Under the pieces are notes generated by a model. The model was not told the DNA's origin and ran no database searches. It saw only the letters and a list, made by a program, of their open reading frames with translations. DNA of 64,000 nt, taken from CAWBVG01 sp963792175. GTDB lineage: Bacteria; Acidobacteriota; Vicinamibacteria; Vicinamibacterales; CAVVIG01. The stretch spans positions 248,001-312,000 of the forward strand of contig CAWBVG010000039.1 in NCBI GenBank assembly GCA_963792175.1, read 5' to 3'. Positions 28,825 to 38,032 of the stretch are shown here, piece by piece. The first letter of the stretch is position 1. Each line of letters opens with the position of its first letter. A program made the position numbers and the translations under genes.

Positions 28825-29717
28825 TGCTCGACACCTCGATGCTGTCGTTCCTGCTGCCGTGTTTCGCGGCCAGCCTGATTCTCACGGGCATTCACGCCTA
28901 CCTCGGCGTGCACGTCGTCGAGCGCGGCGTGATTTTCGTCGACCTGTCGCTGGCGCAAATCGCGGCGCTCGGCGCCACCATCGCGCTGCTGACACCGTGG
29001 TCCAACGGCGATCCGCATGCGCCGATGGTCTACTGGGTCAGCCTCGCGTTCACGTTCATCGGCGCGGCCGTGTTCTCGACCATCCGCAGCCAGCGCGCGC
29101 GGATTCCGCAGGAAGCGATCATCGGCATCTGCTACGCCGTGGCGTCCGCGGCGGCGATTCTCGCGATGAGCAAGGCGACCTCGGAGAGCGAGCACCTCAA
29201 GGACATGCTGGTGGGCAACATTCTCGCCGTCTCGTGGCGGGAAGTCGGGAAGACGGCGGCGCTCTACGGGCTCGTCGGCCTCTTCCACTTCATCTTCCGG
29301 CGCCAGTTTCTCGCGATCTCGATGAGCCATCACCACGACACGCATCATCACGACGTCGAGCCGACCGGGTTGTCGGTGCGGTTCTGGGACTTCCTGTTCT
29401 ACGCATCGTTCGGCTTCGTCGTGACGTCGTCGGTCTCGATCGCCGGCGTCCTCCTCGTGTTCTGCTACCTCATCGTGCCGTCGGTGGCGGCGATGCTGTA
29501 TGCCGACTCCATCGGCAAGCGGCTGGCGATTGGCTGGACGATGGGTACGATCGTGTCGGCGCTCGGTGTGTATCTATCGCTGATGCTGGATCTGCCGACC
29601 GGCGCGACGATCGTGTGCACCTTCGGCCTGGTTCTGATTATCATGGCAGCAGTGCGCCCATTGTTCCCGACTGCCCGTCCGTCAGTCGCCGTCAGCCGCC
29701 ACGATGCAGTGTCGTAA
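28824..29717 (+). CDS. Metal ABC transporter permease (ABC-3 family)
   Basis: About eight or nine membrane helices and the ABC-3 signatures (VVERGVIFVDLSLAQIAALG near the start, SIAGVLLVFCYLIVPSVAA late) identify a ZnuB/MntB-type permease. A His-rich loop (residues 169-177, SHHHDTHHHD) lies between helices and could bind zinc. The start is GTG 28824, overlapping the stop of the binding protein. No ABC ATPase gene is found on either side, so energy must come from an ATPase encoded elsewhere. Confidence 0.9.
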   Translation: MLDTSMLSFLLPCFAASLILTGIHAYLGVHVVERGVIFVDLSLAQIAALGATIALLTPWSNGDPHAPMVYWVSLAFTFIGAAVFSTIRSQRARIPQEAIIGICYAVASAAAILAMSKATSESEHLKDMLVGNILAVSWREVGKTAALYGLVGLFHFIFRRQFLAISMSHHHDTHHHDVEPTGLSVRFWDFLFYASFGFVVTSSVSIAGVLLVFCYLIVPSVAAMLYADSIGKRLAIGWTMGTIVSALGVYLSLMLDLPTGATIVCTFGLVLIIMAAVRPLFPTARPSVAVSRHDAVS

Positions 29718-29907
29718 CTGCGGCGCCGAAATCGCCGACAAGGCGCTCATCTGCTACCGATGCGGAACGGCGACGACCGAGGCCCGCTATCAGCCGGCGC
29801 CGATCGGACGCCGGCGGTCGTCGTCGGCGATGCTGCGGACCATCGTTCTCGTCGTGGCGATTCTCGCCGCCGTCCTCGCGGCCTACCTGTGGTTGAGCGT
29901 GCGATAA
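29704..29907 (+). CDS. Small zinc-ribbon membrane protein
   Basis: The 67-residue protein starts with a zinc ribbon of the type CRNCGAEI...CYRCG and ends in one membrane helix (TIVLVVAILAAVLAAYLWL). Proteins with this layout are common in bacteria but lack an assigned role. The start ATG 29704 overlaps the end of the permease gene in another frame, so the two are translationally linked. Confidence 0.8.
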   Translation: MQCRNCGAEIADKALICYRCGTATTEARYQPAPIGRRRSSSAMLRTIVLVVAILAAVLAAYLWLSVR

Positions 29908-29915
29908 TCGGACGT

Positions 29916-30167
29916 ATGGCCCGTTTCGCCCTCGTGCTCTGGATCGCGTGGGCGGTAGTCGTCTGGAACGTGATCTTCGATCAGACGATCGTCCTGGCCG
30001 GCCGCGACTACATCCAGGCCGCGCTGGCAGCGGGCGTCGGTCCGTTCGCGAACATGGACGACTGGATGCGGCCTGCCGCCATCCGCGGCGCCTGGCTCGC
30101 CACGGCTGCCGCCGGAGCCATTCTCGTCACCGGGGTTTCCCTGTGCGCCTTGCGCCGCACCCGCTGA
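29916..30167 (+). CDS. Small two-helix membrane protein
   Basis: An 83-residue protein with two membrane segments (ALVLWIAWAVVVWNVIF and WLATAAAGAILVTGVSLCAL). I do not recognise a family. It begins nine bases after the zinc-ribbon gene and overlaps the GTG start of the HMGL-type synthase, so it belongs to the same transcript. Confidence 0.65.
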   Translation: MARFALVLWIAWAVVVWNVIFDQTIVLAGRDYIQAALAAGVGPFANMDDWMRPAAIRGAWLATAAAGAILVTGVSLCALRRTR

Positions 30168-31427
30168 TCTACGACTGGAATCACGACGCTGCGGCGCCGC
30201 GCGCCGTCGCGATGCTCGATGACGAGACGCTGAGAGACGGGCTCCAGTCGCCGTCGGTCCGCACGCCCACCATCGACGAGAAAATCGAGCTCCTTCACCA
30301 CATGGACGGGCTCGGCATCGACACCGCCGACATCGGCCTGCCCGGAGCAGGCGCGAGGGTTGCCCGCGACGTTGAACGCCTCGCGCGCGCAATCGCCGAC
30401 GGCAGGATGCGCATCCGCGCCAACTGCGCCGCGCGGACGATGGTCGCCGACATCAAGCCGATCGCGGAGATCCAGCAGCGGACCGGCGTGCCCATCGAAT
30501 GCGGCGCCTTCATCGGCTCGAGTCCGGTCCGCCAGTATGCGGAAGGCTGGGAGCTCGACTACCTGCGCAAGTGCACCGAAGAGGCCATCACCTTCGCGGT
30601 CAAAGCAGGGCCTCACGGTGATGTACGTCACCGAAGATACGACGCGGGCCGATCCGGAATCGCTCCGCCTGCTCTTCACCACCGCCATCCGCGCCGGCGC
30701 TTCGCGGCTGTGCATCGCGGACACGGTCGGGCACGCCACTCCCAACGGCGCCAAGGCCGTCGTGCGGTTCGTGAAGTCGGTGGTCGCGGATCTGGGCGTG
30801 GCCGACGTCGGCATCGACTGGCACGGGCATCGCGATCGCGGCTTTGGCGTCGCGTCCAGCATCGCCGCGCTCGAGGCGGGCGCGACGCGGCTGCACGGTG
30901 CGGCGCTTGGCATCGGCGAGCGCTGCGGCAACACGCCGATCGACCTGCTGCTCGTGAACCTCGTGATGATGGGTTACATCGAGCGCGATTTGAGCGGGTT
31001 GCCGGCCTACGCCGCGGCGGTGGCGAGGGTGTGCGACGTCAGCATCGCGCCCAACTATCCGGTCATCGGCGCCGACGCGTTCCGGACCGCCACCGGCGTC
31101 CACGCGGCGGCCGTCGTCAAGGCGTTCCGCAAAGGCGATCGTGCGTTGATGGACGCGGTGTACGCGGCCGTGCCGGCCAGCCTGGTCGGCCGGCACCAGG
31201 AAATCGAGGTCGGTCCGATGTCGGGCCGCTCGAACGTCGTCTTCTGGCTCGAGAGTCGCGGCTTGCCGGCGACAGACGAGGTCGTCGACCGCATCTTTGC
31301 CGCCGCGAAGGCGTCGGAGCGGACGCTCACGCACGAGCAGGTGGAGAGCCTGATTGGCGGCCCGGTGCCGACAAAACCTGGCGCTCCCCGGCTGCAGACC
31401 GCCCCTCGGCGGCGACGCGGCTTCTAA
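30143..31427 (+). CDS. HMGL-type synthase, 2-isopropylmalate/homocitrate synthase family (frameshift near 30,605)
   Basis: A second DRE-TIM metallolyase in the window. The catalytic motifs are LDDETLRDGLQSP, CIADTVGHATPNG, the metal pair in IDWHGHRDRGFGV and ALGIGERCGNTPID. After the barrel comes a shorter tail (GRSNVVFWLESRGLP) rather than the LeuA dimer domain. The frame breaks near 30,605, between EEAITFAV and GLTVMYVTEDTT. The family condenses acetyl-CoA with a 2-oxo acid; it could be a second isopropylmalate synthase, a homocitrate or a citramalate synthase. The start GTG 30143 overlaps the preceding small gene; ATG 30211 is the next choice. Confidence 0.8.
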
Positions 31428-31587
31428 TCCCCGGCACACGCCTTCGCGTGCATTTCCGCGAACCTGCGAGACGCGGACGAGAGCGGTATCAATTCTGCTA
31501 GCCAACGGGATAGCCGGAAGGGAGGAGTGTCAGACGCGCATGGCTGGGCTACATCGACGACTTTTACCGTATGGTGCGGCATGGCAG

Positions 31588-32210
31588 ATGGTCCTTCCCA
31601 CGCGAACCTCGACAGACATAGAATCACGTCCACCAATCGTGCACGAAGCTCATCAGCACCACGCCGTTCAGTTCTACGACGACGAGAAGAACTGTACGCC
31701 ACCGTGGCCGGTTTTCTCGGTCAGGGCCTCGTCGACGAGCAACCGGCCATTCTCATCGCCACCGCTGCGCACCGCGGGCCGATTCTCGACGAGCTCAAGG
31801 GACGGAAGCTCGACGTGGAGCACGCCCAAAGGAGTGGCGACCTGATCGTGCTGGACGCGGAGGAGACGCTCGCGCGGTTCATGCGGGACGATGTGCCCAG
31901 CGCTGACGCGTTCGAATCGACGGTGGGGGATCTCATACGGCGGCTCCTCGTCAAACGAGCGAAGCCGACACTGATTCGCGCCTATGGCGAGATGGTGGAC
32001 GTGCTGTGGAAGGACGGGAAATCCGACGCGGCGATCCGTCTCGAGATTCTCTGGAACCGGCTCGCCGATCGCTTCGGGTTCGCGCTGCTGTGCGGCTACT
32101 CGATGGGACACTTCTACAAGCAGACTGACCGGTTCGAGGAGGTGTGCCGCCAGCACGCGCACGTCGTGCCGCCGCGCCCGCTGCGGCGGCAGCCGCCGAA
32201 CTACGCTTAG
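31588..32210 (+). CDS. MEDS-domain sensor protein (frameshift near 31,690)
   Basis: The pieces HHAVQFYDDEK and ELYATVAGFLGQGLVDEQPA join across a frame change near 31,690 and match the MEDS sensory domain (first described in DcmR and methanogen proteins). Further family features are ILIATAAHRGPILDELKGR, the DLIVLDAEETLARFM strand and the end FALLCGYSMGHFYKQ. The domain probably binds a small signal and often sits beside PAS or HTH regions; here it stands alone. The start ATG 31588 fits the first frame. No partner kinase is adjacent. Confidence 0.78.
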
Positions 32211-32263
32211 TCAGCTATCAGCTAGCAGCCTTCGGCCATCAGCTTTCAGGCAGCTAGCCCCTA
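32209..32263. repeat. CAGCTATCAGCTAG-type tract between convergent genes
   Basis: Units of the type CAGCTATCAGCTAG, CATCAGC and CAGCTAGCCCC fill the gap. Read on the minus strand it begins with the HEAT-gene stop, TAGGGGCTAGCTGCC, the same stop-anchored start as in the other tracts. Confidence 0.7.
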
Positions 32264-33285
32264 CTTCTTCAGCAGGATGTCCTCGAAGAACTTCGTCGCG
32301 CGCGCATCCTTCGACTGACCCAGCCAGAACATCGCCTGCTTCCGCACTTCGGGATTGCGGTTGGTGCGGGCGATGTCGATCAGCTTCGGCACGCCTTCGT
32401 CGGCCGGCAGCTGGCTGAGCGCGAACACCGCTTTCTTCTTCACTTCGATCTCGGGGTCGTTGTCGATCGCGCCGGTGATCGTCGCCATCGCCTCCTTGCC
32501 CGCTTTCTGCGCGAGCCAGAAGAGCGCCTGGCTCGCGGACCCTGGTGCTCTCGATCGTCGCGCGCGGTCGCGATCAGCGTCGTCAGGGCCGCGGGCACCT
32601 TGCTGACCGAGAGTCCGAAGGTGACCTTCTCGCGAACCTTGTCGCTGGGATCCTGAGCGAGCATCCGCGTGAGCAGCCGGACGCCTGGCTCTCCGCGCGT
32701 CGACCCGAGCCAGAACGCGGTGTCGCTGCGAAGCCAGTCGGGCCGCGCCGGCGCCACGAAGCTCTCGAGCGCGCGATCGGCCGCCGGCGCGTTGTGCAGC
32801 GCGATGGCGGTCATGGCCGTCTTGCCGACGCGGTCGCGGCCTTCGCCGGTGTCCGGCGATGCCAGGACGAGCGTCGTCAGCCACGCGACGCTGTCGTCCG
32901 GGGTCACGTTCTGCAGCCACACGACGGGCATGCCGCCGGAATCGAGGTTGCAGTCGGGCGTGAAGGTGCGGATGCGCGAGACGCGCCCCGCCTCGATGCG
33001 GGCGAGCACGATGAACTCCGTGGCCGACTCGAGCATCACGCGCTCGCCGCGCTGCGAGATCGAGTCGCCGGTGTTCATCGACACGCCGCTCCCGCTTTCG
33101 AGGCGGCAACTGCCGCCGGACATCACGTTGCCGTTGGTGATGTTGTCGTAGCAGCACATCTGCCGCGGCCCGGCGACCATCGGCACCCGGTAGCCGACCC
33201 AGGTTACCGCCGCGGTTGCGGCGGCTCGGATCTTCTGGTCCAGGCTCTGAGCCGCCGCCGTCGTGCGTTGTGAGCGCCATGGCAC
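32261..33285 (-). CDS. HEAT-repeat protein (frameshift near 32,545)
   Basis: The N-terminal half is a poorly conserved domain with Cys residues (QMCCYDNITN, then GSCRLESGSG). The C-terminal half holds HEAT/PBS-lyase-like repeats of about 35 residues: ALFWLAQKAGKEAMATI, KAVFALSQLPADEGVPKL and KQAMFWLGQSKDARA. HEAT repeats are protein-docking solenoids. The frame breaks near 32,545. The start at 33285 lies in a tandem repeat, and no signal peptide is seen, so the true N-terminus is uncertain. It is the last gene of the sigma-factor operon. Confidence 0.78.
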
Positions 33286-33383
33286 CTAGCACCATGGCAC
33301 CTAGCACCATGAGCACCTGGCACCATGAGCACCTGGCACCCACGCACCTAGCACCGTAGCACCTAGCACCCTGGCACCTGAGT
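33282..33383. repeat. GCACCTA/GCACCAT tandem repeat between HEAT genes
   Basis: About 13 units of seven to eight bases (GCACCTA, GCACCAT, GCACCTG) run between the two HEAT genes. On the coding strand of those genes the unit reads TAGGTGC, which matches the TAGG-type heptamer family elsewhere. Confidence 0.85.
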
Positions 33384-33398
33384 CGCGCCGCACGGCCG

Positions 33399-34716
33399 TC
33401 ACTTCAGCAGCTCCAACAGATAGTCAGTCACTTCCTTCGACTTGCCCATGATCGACATCTTCGAGACCATCTCCTTCTTCATCGCGGGATCCTTTTCCGC
33501 GCGGGCGAGCTCGACGAGGATCCGTCCGTTGTTCTGGAGGAACAGCGCGTTGATCGCTTCCTTCCTGATCTCGGGCGAGGTGTCGGACTGGTAAATCGCC
33601 TTGATGGCATCGCCGGTGCGGCTCGCGCCCATCAGCCCGAGGTTGCGCACGGCGCTGCGCCGGAGCGTCGGGTCCTTCTCGCTCTTCGCGAGCTCCATCA
33701 GCTTGTCGGCGCTGCCGCCGACGAACATCGCCTGAATGATTCGCTTCTTCACGTCCACGGACGTTTCGGTCGAATACAGCTCCGCGAGCTCCGCGTGCGC
33801 GCCCATCACGCCGAGCTGCTGCACCGCCTCGCCGCGCAGCTCGGGCACCGTTTCGCTCTTCGCGAGCCCAGCAGCCGCGTGCGGTCGCCCGAACCATGAA
33901 GCTGCGGATGATCGAGCGCTTCACCGCCGGGTCGTTCGACGCGCGGTAGACGTCCGCGAGAATCTGCCGGTTGTCGTTGCCGCCCATGATCCCGAGGTAG
34001 TTGATCGCGCGGAGCTGCAGGTCGGGATTCGACGCGCCCTTGGCGACGTTGGCGATGATCTCGCGCGCTCGTGACGAGTTGCTCTGGCTGAGCACGAAGA
34101 GCGCGCGGTCTTTGACCTTCGGCGAGTTGGGGCCGGCGAGCATCTGCTCGATGATCGGCATCGCCCGCTCGGCGTCGCTGTTCATCAGGCGCGCGCAACG
34201 CGATCAGCTTCAGCTCCTCGTCGTTCTGCGATTCTGGCGTCACCGGCTGACCGGACGACTGGCGCACTTCGATTTCGAGCGCCTTCGAGTCCTTGGCCCA
34301 GCGGCTGTCCTTGAACTTCTGCTGCAGATCGGAGATCGCGCCCAGCGCGTCAGCCTTCCGTCCCAGCTTGTTGAGGCTGTAGGCCTTCCAGTAGAGCGCC
34401 CCATCGGCGCGGATGCTCTTCAGCTCGATCACGCGATCGAGATCGCCGATCGCGCGCTCGAACTTGCCCTCCTCAATCAAGTCGCGCGCCCGCTCGTAGA
34501 GATCGTCGGCGCGGTCGTCGGTCGCGCCGGCGAGCGCGAACGCGACGACTCCTCGGCGACGCCGTCGGCGACGCCGCCGCTGACGCCGCCCACGACCGTC
34601 GCCAGCTTCGGCTCGAGGTGCATCGGGCCTGATTGCGCGCCCGCGGTCGCCGACAGGGCGGGCGTCAGGAGCGCCGCCATGACCAGGGGTGAATAGCGCA
34701 GGTGTCTGATGTCCAT
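33399..34716 (-). CDS. Secreted TPR plus HEAT-repeat protein (three frameshifts)
   Basis: A signal peptide (LVMAALLTPALSATAGAQ) is followed by a TPR-like pair (KFERAIGDLDRVIELK, ALYWKAYSLNKLGRKADAL) and then about nine HEAT repeats (ALFVLSQSNSSRAREII, AVRNLGLMGASRTG, ALFLQNNGRILVELAR). The sense frame changes near 34,540, 34,190 and 33,875, but the order of repeats is unbroken and the end (EVTDYLLELLK) is intact. It follows the anti-sigma gene by four bases and probably forms a scaffold in the periplasm or at the membrane under control of the sigma factor. Confidence 0.8.
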
Positions 34717-34720
34717 AGTC

Positions 34721-35512
34721 TCAACTCGTTTTCTGTATCGGTGTCTGTGGGCTCGCCGCGCCGGGACGGCTTTCCCGATCCCGGAGCTGGTCGCTCATCA
34801 CACGAACTTTGAAGAGGAGCGCCGCCGCATCGATGCGCCGGCGGATTTGTTCGAGATCCGCCGCGCTGATCCGCGACGGGCTGTGCACGATTTCGAGCAG
34901 GCTGCGTTCGAGGTCGTCGAGCACCGTGGCCACCGATTGCTCGCCTGCCTCCAGGGCGTCCTGTCGATACAGCCGGCTGGTCGTCAGCAGATCGTCCGCC
35001 CAGCCCTGCGCGCTCGAGATGTCGCCGCTATCCGGCGTGTTCATGATGTCCGTCAACACACGCTCGGATCGATCGAGGTGATCGGCAACAGAGGTCAGGA
35101 GAATCCGCTGACGCCCCTCGGCGTGATCGCGGTCGGCGGCGGCGTTTGCCGGTGCATTGACAGCTGCCGGCGGTGCAGCCGCGTCGCGCGACGTCCGGCC
35201 GGCCAGGAACGCGACCAGGACCAGCGCGGCGGCGGCCGCCGCCACTGACAGCCGATCCCACCGGAACCACTGGCCGAGCCACGAACCGTCGCGTTCGGGC
35301 AGACGATGCCTGATGCGCTGCCAGACTTCGAGGCCGTACTGATCACCGCGCTCGGGGACGTCGGGCGCGGCAATCATCGCAAGCGTGCCGGCAATCTCGC
35401 GATAGACCTTCGCGCACGCGGCGCACTCGTCGAGATGGCGCTCGACGTTCGCGCGGCGGCGTCCTTCGCCGTAGTAATAGAGCGTCAGCTCGTCTTCGCT
35501 GTAATGCTTCAC
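34721..35512 (-). CDS. Zinc-finger anti-sigma factor
   Basis: The N-terminus carries the ZAS/zf-HC2 motif (RHLDECAACAKVYRE), a membrane helix follows (LSVAAAAAALVLVAFLAG, near residues 90-107), and the periplasmic part is helical. This is the standard layout of anti-sigma factors that hold an ECF sigma factor at the membrane. The GTG start at 35512 overlaps the sigma-factor stop (GTGA). The pair is therefore co-translated, and the anti-sigma should silence the factor until a signal breaks the complex. The signal is unknown. Confidence 0.88.
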   Translation of the reverse strand: MKHYSEDELTLYYYGEGRRRANVERHLDECAACAKVYREIAGTLAMIAAPDVPERGDQYGLEVWQRIRHRLPERDGSWLGQWFRWDRLSVAAAAAALVLVAFLAGRTSRDAAAPPAAVNAPANAAADRDHAEGRQRILLTSVADHLDRSERVLTDIMNTPDSGDISSAQGWADDLLTTSRLYRQDALEAGEQSVATVLDDLERSLLEIVHSPSRISAADLEQIRRRIDAAALLFKVRVMSDQLRDRESRPGAASPQTPIQKTS

Positions 35513-36091
35513 GATTCCTGACTCCGTAGCGGCGCAAGGGCCGCCCGCAGCTTCTTGACCGCGCGAAACACGCTGTGCTTCGCCGCGCTCGTTCCCAGAC
35601 CGAGCGTCCGGCTGATCTCGTCGATCGATCGCCCCTCGTAGTGCCGCAGCGTGAACGCCGCCCGCTCGAGCGGGCTGAGGGCCGCCAGCGCCCCCTGGAC
35701 GCGCCGCTGAATCTCGGCGCTCTGCGCCAGCCGCTCCGGCGTCGGCAGGTCGTTCGCCGGCAGCTCGACGGCCTCGTCCAGGCTCTCTGCCCGCGTCTGA
35801 TCGTGCCGCGCCTGCTTCGATCGCATCAGATCCACCGAGCAATTCGAGACGATGCGATAGAGCCAGGTGCCGAAGTTCGCCCGCGATTCGAAGCGCCCCA
35901 GCTGCTTGTAGGCGCGTAAGAAAGCTCTCCTGAACCACATCCTCGGCATCCTGCTCGTTCCCGGTCATCCGGAACGCCAGCCGGAAGACACTCCGGCTGT
36001 GCCGCTCGACGAGCGCGCGAAAGGCCTCGCTGTCGCCCTGGCGGGCACGGGCCAGGACGGCTGCCGACTCGGTCGCGTCCATCTGATCCAC
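35509..36091 (-). CDS. ECF-type RNA polymerase sigma factor (frameshift near 35,918)
   Basis: Region 2 is seen in VFRLAFRMTGNEQDAEDVVQ and TWLYRIVSNCSVDLMRSK. Region 4 is seen in LSPLERAAFTLRHYEGRS and ISRTLGLGTSAAKHSVFRAV. The frame changes near 35,918, between VVQESFL and RAYKQLGRFES. Two starts are possible, 36091 and 36082. The gene heads the operon sigma - anti-sigma - TPR/HEAT - HEAT. No promoter sequence recognised by the factor itself could be found with confidence in the G-rich region upstream. Confidence 0.9.
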
Positions 36092-36149
36092 TTAGACGGA
36101 GTCTAATCCCTGCGGTTAGTAGGACTAACAGGGACTCGGGGAGCGCACG

Positions 36150-36322
36150 GAGTCGGGGCTAGGGGCTCGGGGCTAGCTGCTGGGGACTGGGGGGCTACCG
36201 GCAGGGGCTGGGGGCTAGCTACAGGGGCTCGGGCCTCGGGGCTTGGGGCTGGGCTGGGGCAGGGGCCGTGGGGGCTTGGGGACTGTGACCGTATCAGCTA
36301 GACCCTAGCCCCCAGCCCCGAC
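36150..36322. repeat. G-rich GGGGCTAG tract with inverted end
   Basis: About 150 bases of GGGGCT, GGGGCTAGC and GGGGACT units lie between two minus-strand genes. The last 30 bases (CTAGACCCTAGCCCCCAGCC) are the inverted complement of the beginning. The tract has many G3-G6 runs and could form quadruplexes or a long hairpin. Confidence 0.85.
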
Positions 36323-36327
36323 GAGTA

Positions 36328-37084
36328 TCACTTCCCGGCGTGCGCCACGGCCGTCAGCAGGGCGATGAGCGCCTTGTCGCCGGCGACGCGCGACGTGCCG
36401 ACGACGACCGTTTCGCCGACGTCCATCGCAAAGCTCGTGTCGATGATCGAGCGGCCGCCGACGCGCGACGCCGCGTCGCGCAGGGCTTTCTCCTGCTCGA
36501 GCTCTTTCTGAATGGCGGCGATTTTCTCCCGGGTGGCCGCGACCGTCTCCGCACGTTTCTCTCCGCTCGACGTACGCAATCGTTCCGCCTCGGCCTCCGC
36601 CGCACGGAGGGCGTCCTCCAGCGACGCGCGCCTTCCCGCTCGCGAGTCGGCGTCAGCGGCGGGCTTCACTCCCACGAATGGGCCGGGCTCTGCGAGCCGG
36701 AAGTTGACGCTCAGCTTCCCCCCGGCGATGGCGACGCCGCGCAGCGTCAGCTCGGTACTCCTGGTCATTCGCCCCGCGCAGCCGGGATACCGTCCGTTGC
36801 GATCCGAGAATCCACTGGGCGTCGAGCAGCCGATACGATTTGTACGGCAGGAAATCCTTCATGTCGCCGAGCGCCTTTCGCGCCGCAGGCGGCACGTTGT
36901 TGTCGCCGGCCGAAGCGTTCTGCACGTCGCCAAGGACAAGCACCACGCTGTACCCCTCTGCTGATGCAGGCGCGACTTTGACTGGAGCGGGTTGCGCGGA
37001 GACCGACGTCGAAGCCGCGAGCGTGATCACCGTTGCCAAACCCGATAGCGAGCCAAGGCGATGCATGACGTCCATCCTCTTCAT
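36328..37084 (-). CDS. Secreted coiled-coil protein of unknown function (frameshift near 36,775)
   Basis: A signal peptide (LATVITLAASTSVSAQ) is followed by a beta strand region (YSVVLVLGDVQNASAGDN) and DMKDFLPYKSYRLLDAQWIL. Beyond a frame change near 36,775 the chain continues with LTLRGVAIAGGKLSVNFRLA, a helix (LEDALRAAEAEAERLRTSS) and FAMDVGETVVVGTSRVAGDK. I do not recognise a domain, but this layout is typical of hypothetical proteins found after ECF-sigma and membrane-protein pairs. Its ATG overlaps the stop of the upstream gene. Confidence 0.65.
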
Positions 37085-37430
37085 GGATTGAACTCCGGAT
37101 CGAAGACCCAGATGATGCGCGTCCCGCCGGGCGACGCGAACTGCAGTTGACGATGCGCGCCCTCGGCGTCCGAGGCGTGCGTCGACGCGGTCTCAATCGG
37201 TGACACGCGCGGCGCCGGTGGGTCGGAGGCCGAGGAACACGCCGGCGGCGAGCGCCGCGGTGACCGCCGCGCCGGCCAGCAGCGGCCCGGGCCACCGGCT
37301 CGTCGCCCGATCGGTCGTCGCGAGCGCGAGCCAGCACCGCGCGCCGCACCGCCTGGATGTCAGCCGCCGACATCTCCGGCTCCAGCGCGACGGGGTCGCC
37401 GTCCCGCAGCAGCCTGCCGATGTCCTTCAT
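37081..37430 (-). CDS. Small membrane protein, probable anti-sigma partner (two frameshifts)
   Basis: An N-terminal cytosolic segment (MKDIGRLLRDGDPVALEP, DIQAVRRAVLARARDD) resembles short anti-sigma factors without a zinc motif. After a frame change near 37,310 comes a membrane helix (LLAGAAVTAALAAGVFLGL). After a second near 37,200 follows SPIETASTHASDAEGAHRQL and the end IIWVFDPEFNP. The start overlaps the sigma-factor stop and its own stop overlaps the next start, both as ATGA. The position and membrane layout make an anti-sigma role likely. Confidence 0.68.
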
Positions 37431-38023
37431 GCCCCCGCTCCCTTCGGACCTTCTTCATTGCGCACCGCCTGCGCCAGCTCCCGTCGCCCGCGCGCCAGGT
37501 GCCATCGCACGGTGACCGGCGACACGCCGAGCAGCGCGGCGATGTCGCCAATGGCGGTGCCTTCGAGCTCGTAGAGGATGACGACCGCCCGGCGCCGCGG
37601 CGTGAGGGTGTCGAGCGCCCGCCACACCGTGGACCGAGCGACCAGCTCGCGCTCCTGATCCGACCAGGCTCGAACCGCGGCATCGGCGGCGTGCAGCGGA
37701 TCGTAGCGATGGCGCACCGCCGTGCGACGCCATCCGTCGCGGCAGACGTTGATCAGCACGCGAACCAGCCACGCTTCCTCATGCGCCGCACCGAAAGGCA
37801 CCGAGCCGATTGACTGCGCGGCGCGCAAATAGGTGTCCTGAACCAGATCGCGGGCGTCTTCCGCGTTCTTCGACAGCCGCCGCGCCAGCCGGTACAAGCG
37901 CGTGTGGTGCGTGTCGAACAGCGCGGCGAGCCGCTCCGTCGCGTCGGTCAGCTGGACCTCCACCGGGGCGGACCAGACGACCGCATCGCTGGTCATGACC
38001 GGATAGACGCCGCGGGGGGTCAT
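37427..38023 (-). CDS. ECF-type sigma factor (second)
   Basis: The 198-residue protein has region 2 (HTRLYRLARRLSKNAEDARD, LVQDTYLRAAQSIG, WLVRVLINVCRDGWRR) and region 4 (LDTLTPRRRAVVILYELEG, IGDIAALLGVSPVTVRWHLA). The reading frame is intact. An internal Met at 37996 is an equally good start. It leads an operon with a small membrane protein and a secreted coiled-coil protein, linked by ATGA overlaps. It is independent of the sigma factor at 36 kb. Confidence 0.9.
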   Translation of the reverse strand: MTPRGVYPVMTSDAVVWSAPVEVQLTDATERLAALFDTHHTRLYRLARRLSKNAEDARDLVQDTYLRAAQSIGSVPFGAAHEEAWLVRVLINVCRDGWRRTAVRHRYDPLHAADAAVRAWSDQERELVARSTVWRALDTLTPRRRAVVILYELEGTAIGDIAALLGVSPVTVRWHLARGRRELAQAVRNEEGPKGAGA

Positions 38024-38032
38024 TGTGTTGGC

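Noticed and set aside
33282..33383. CRISPR-like array
   Set aside because: The units are only seven to eight bases with no unique spacers, so this is a simple tandem repeat.
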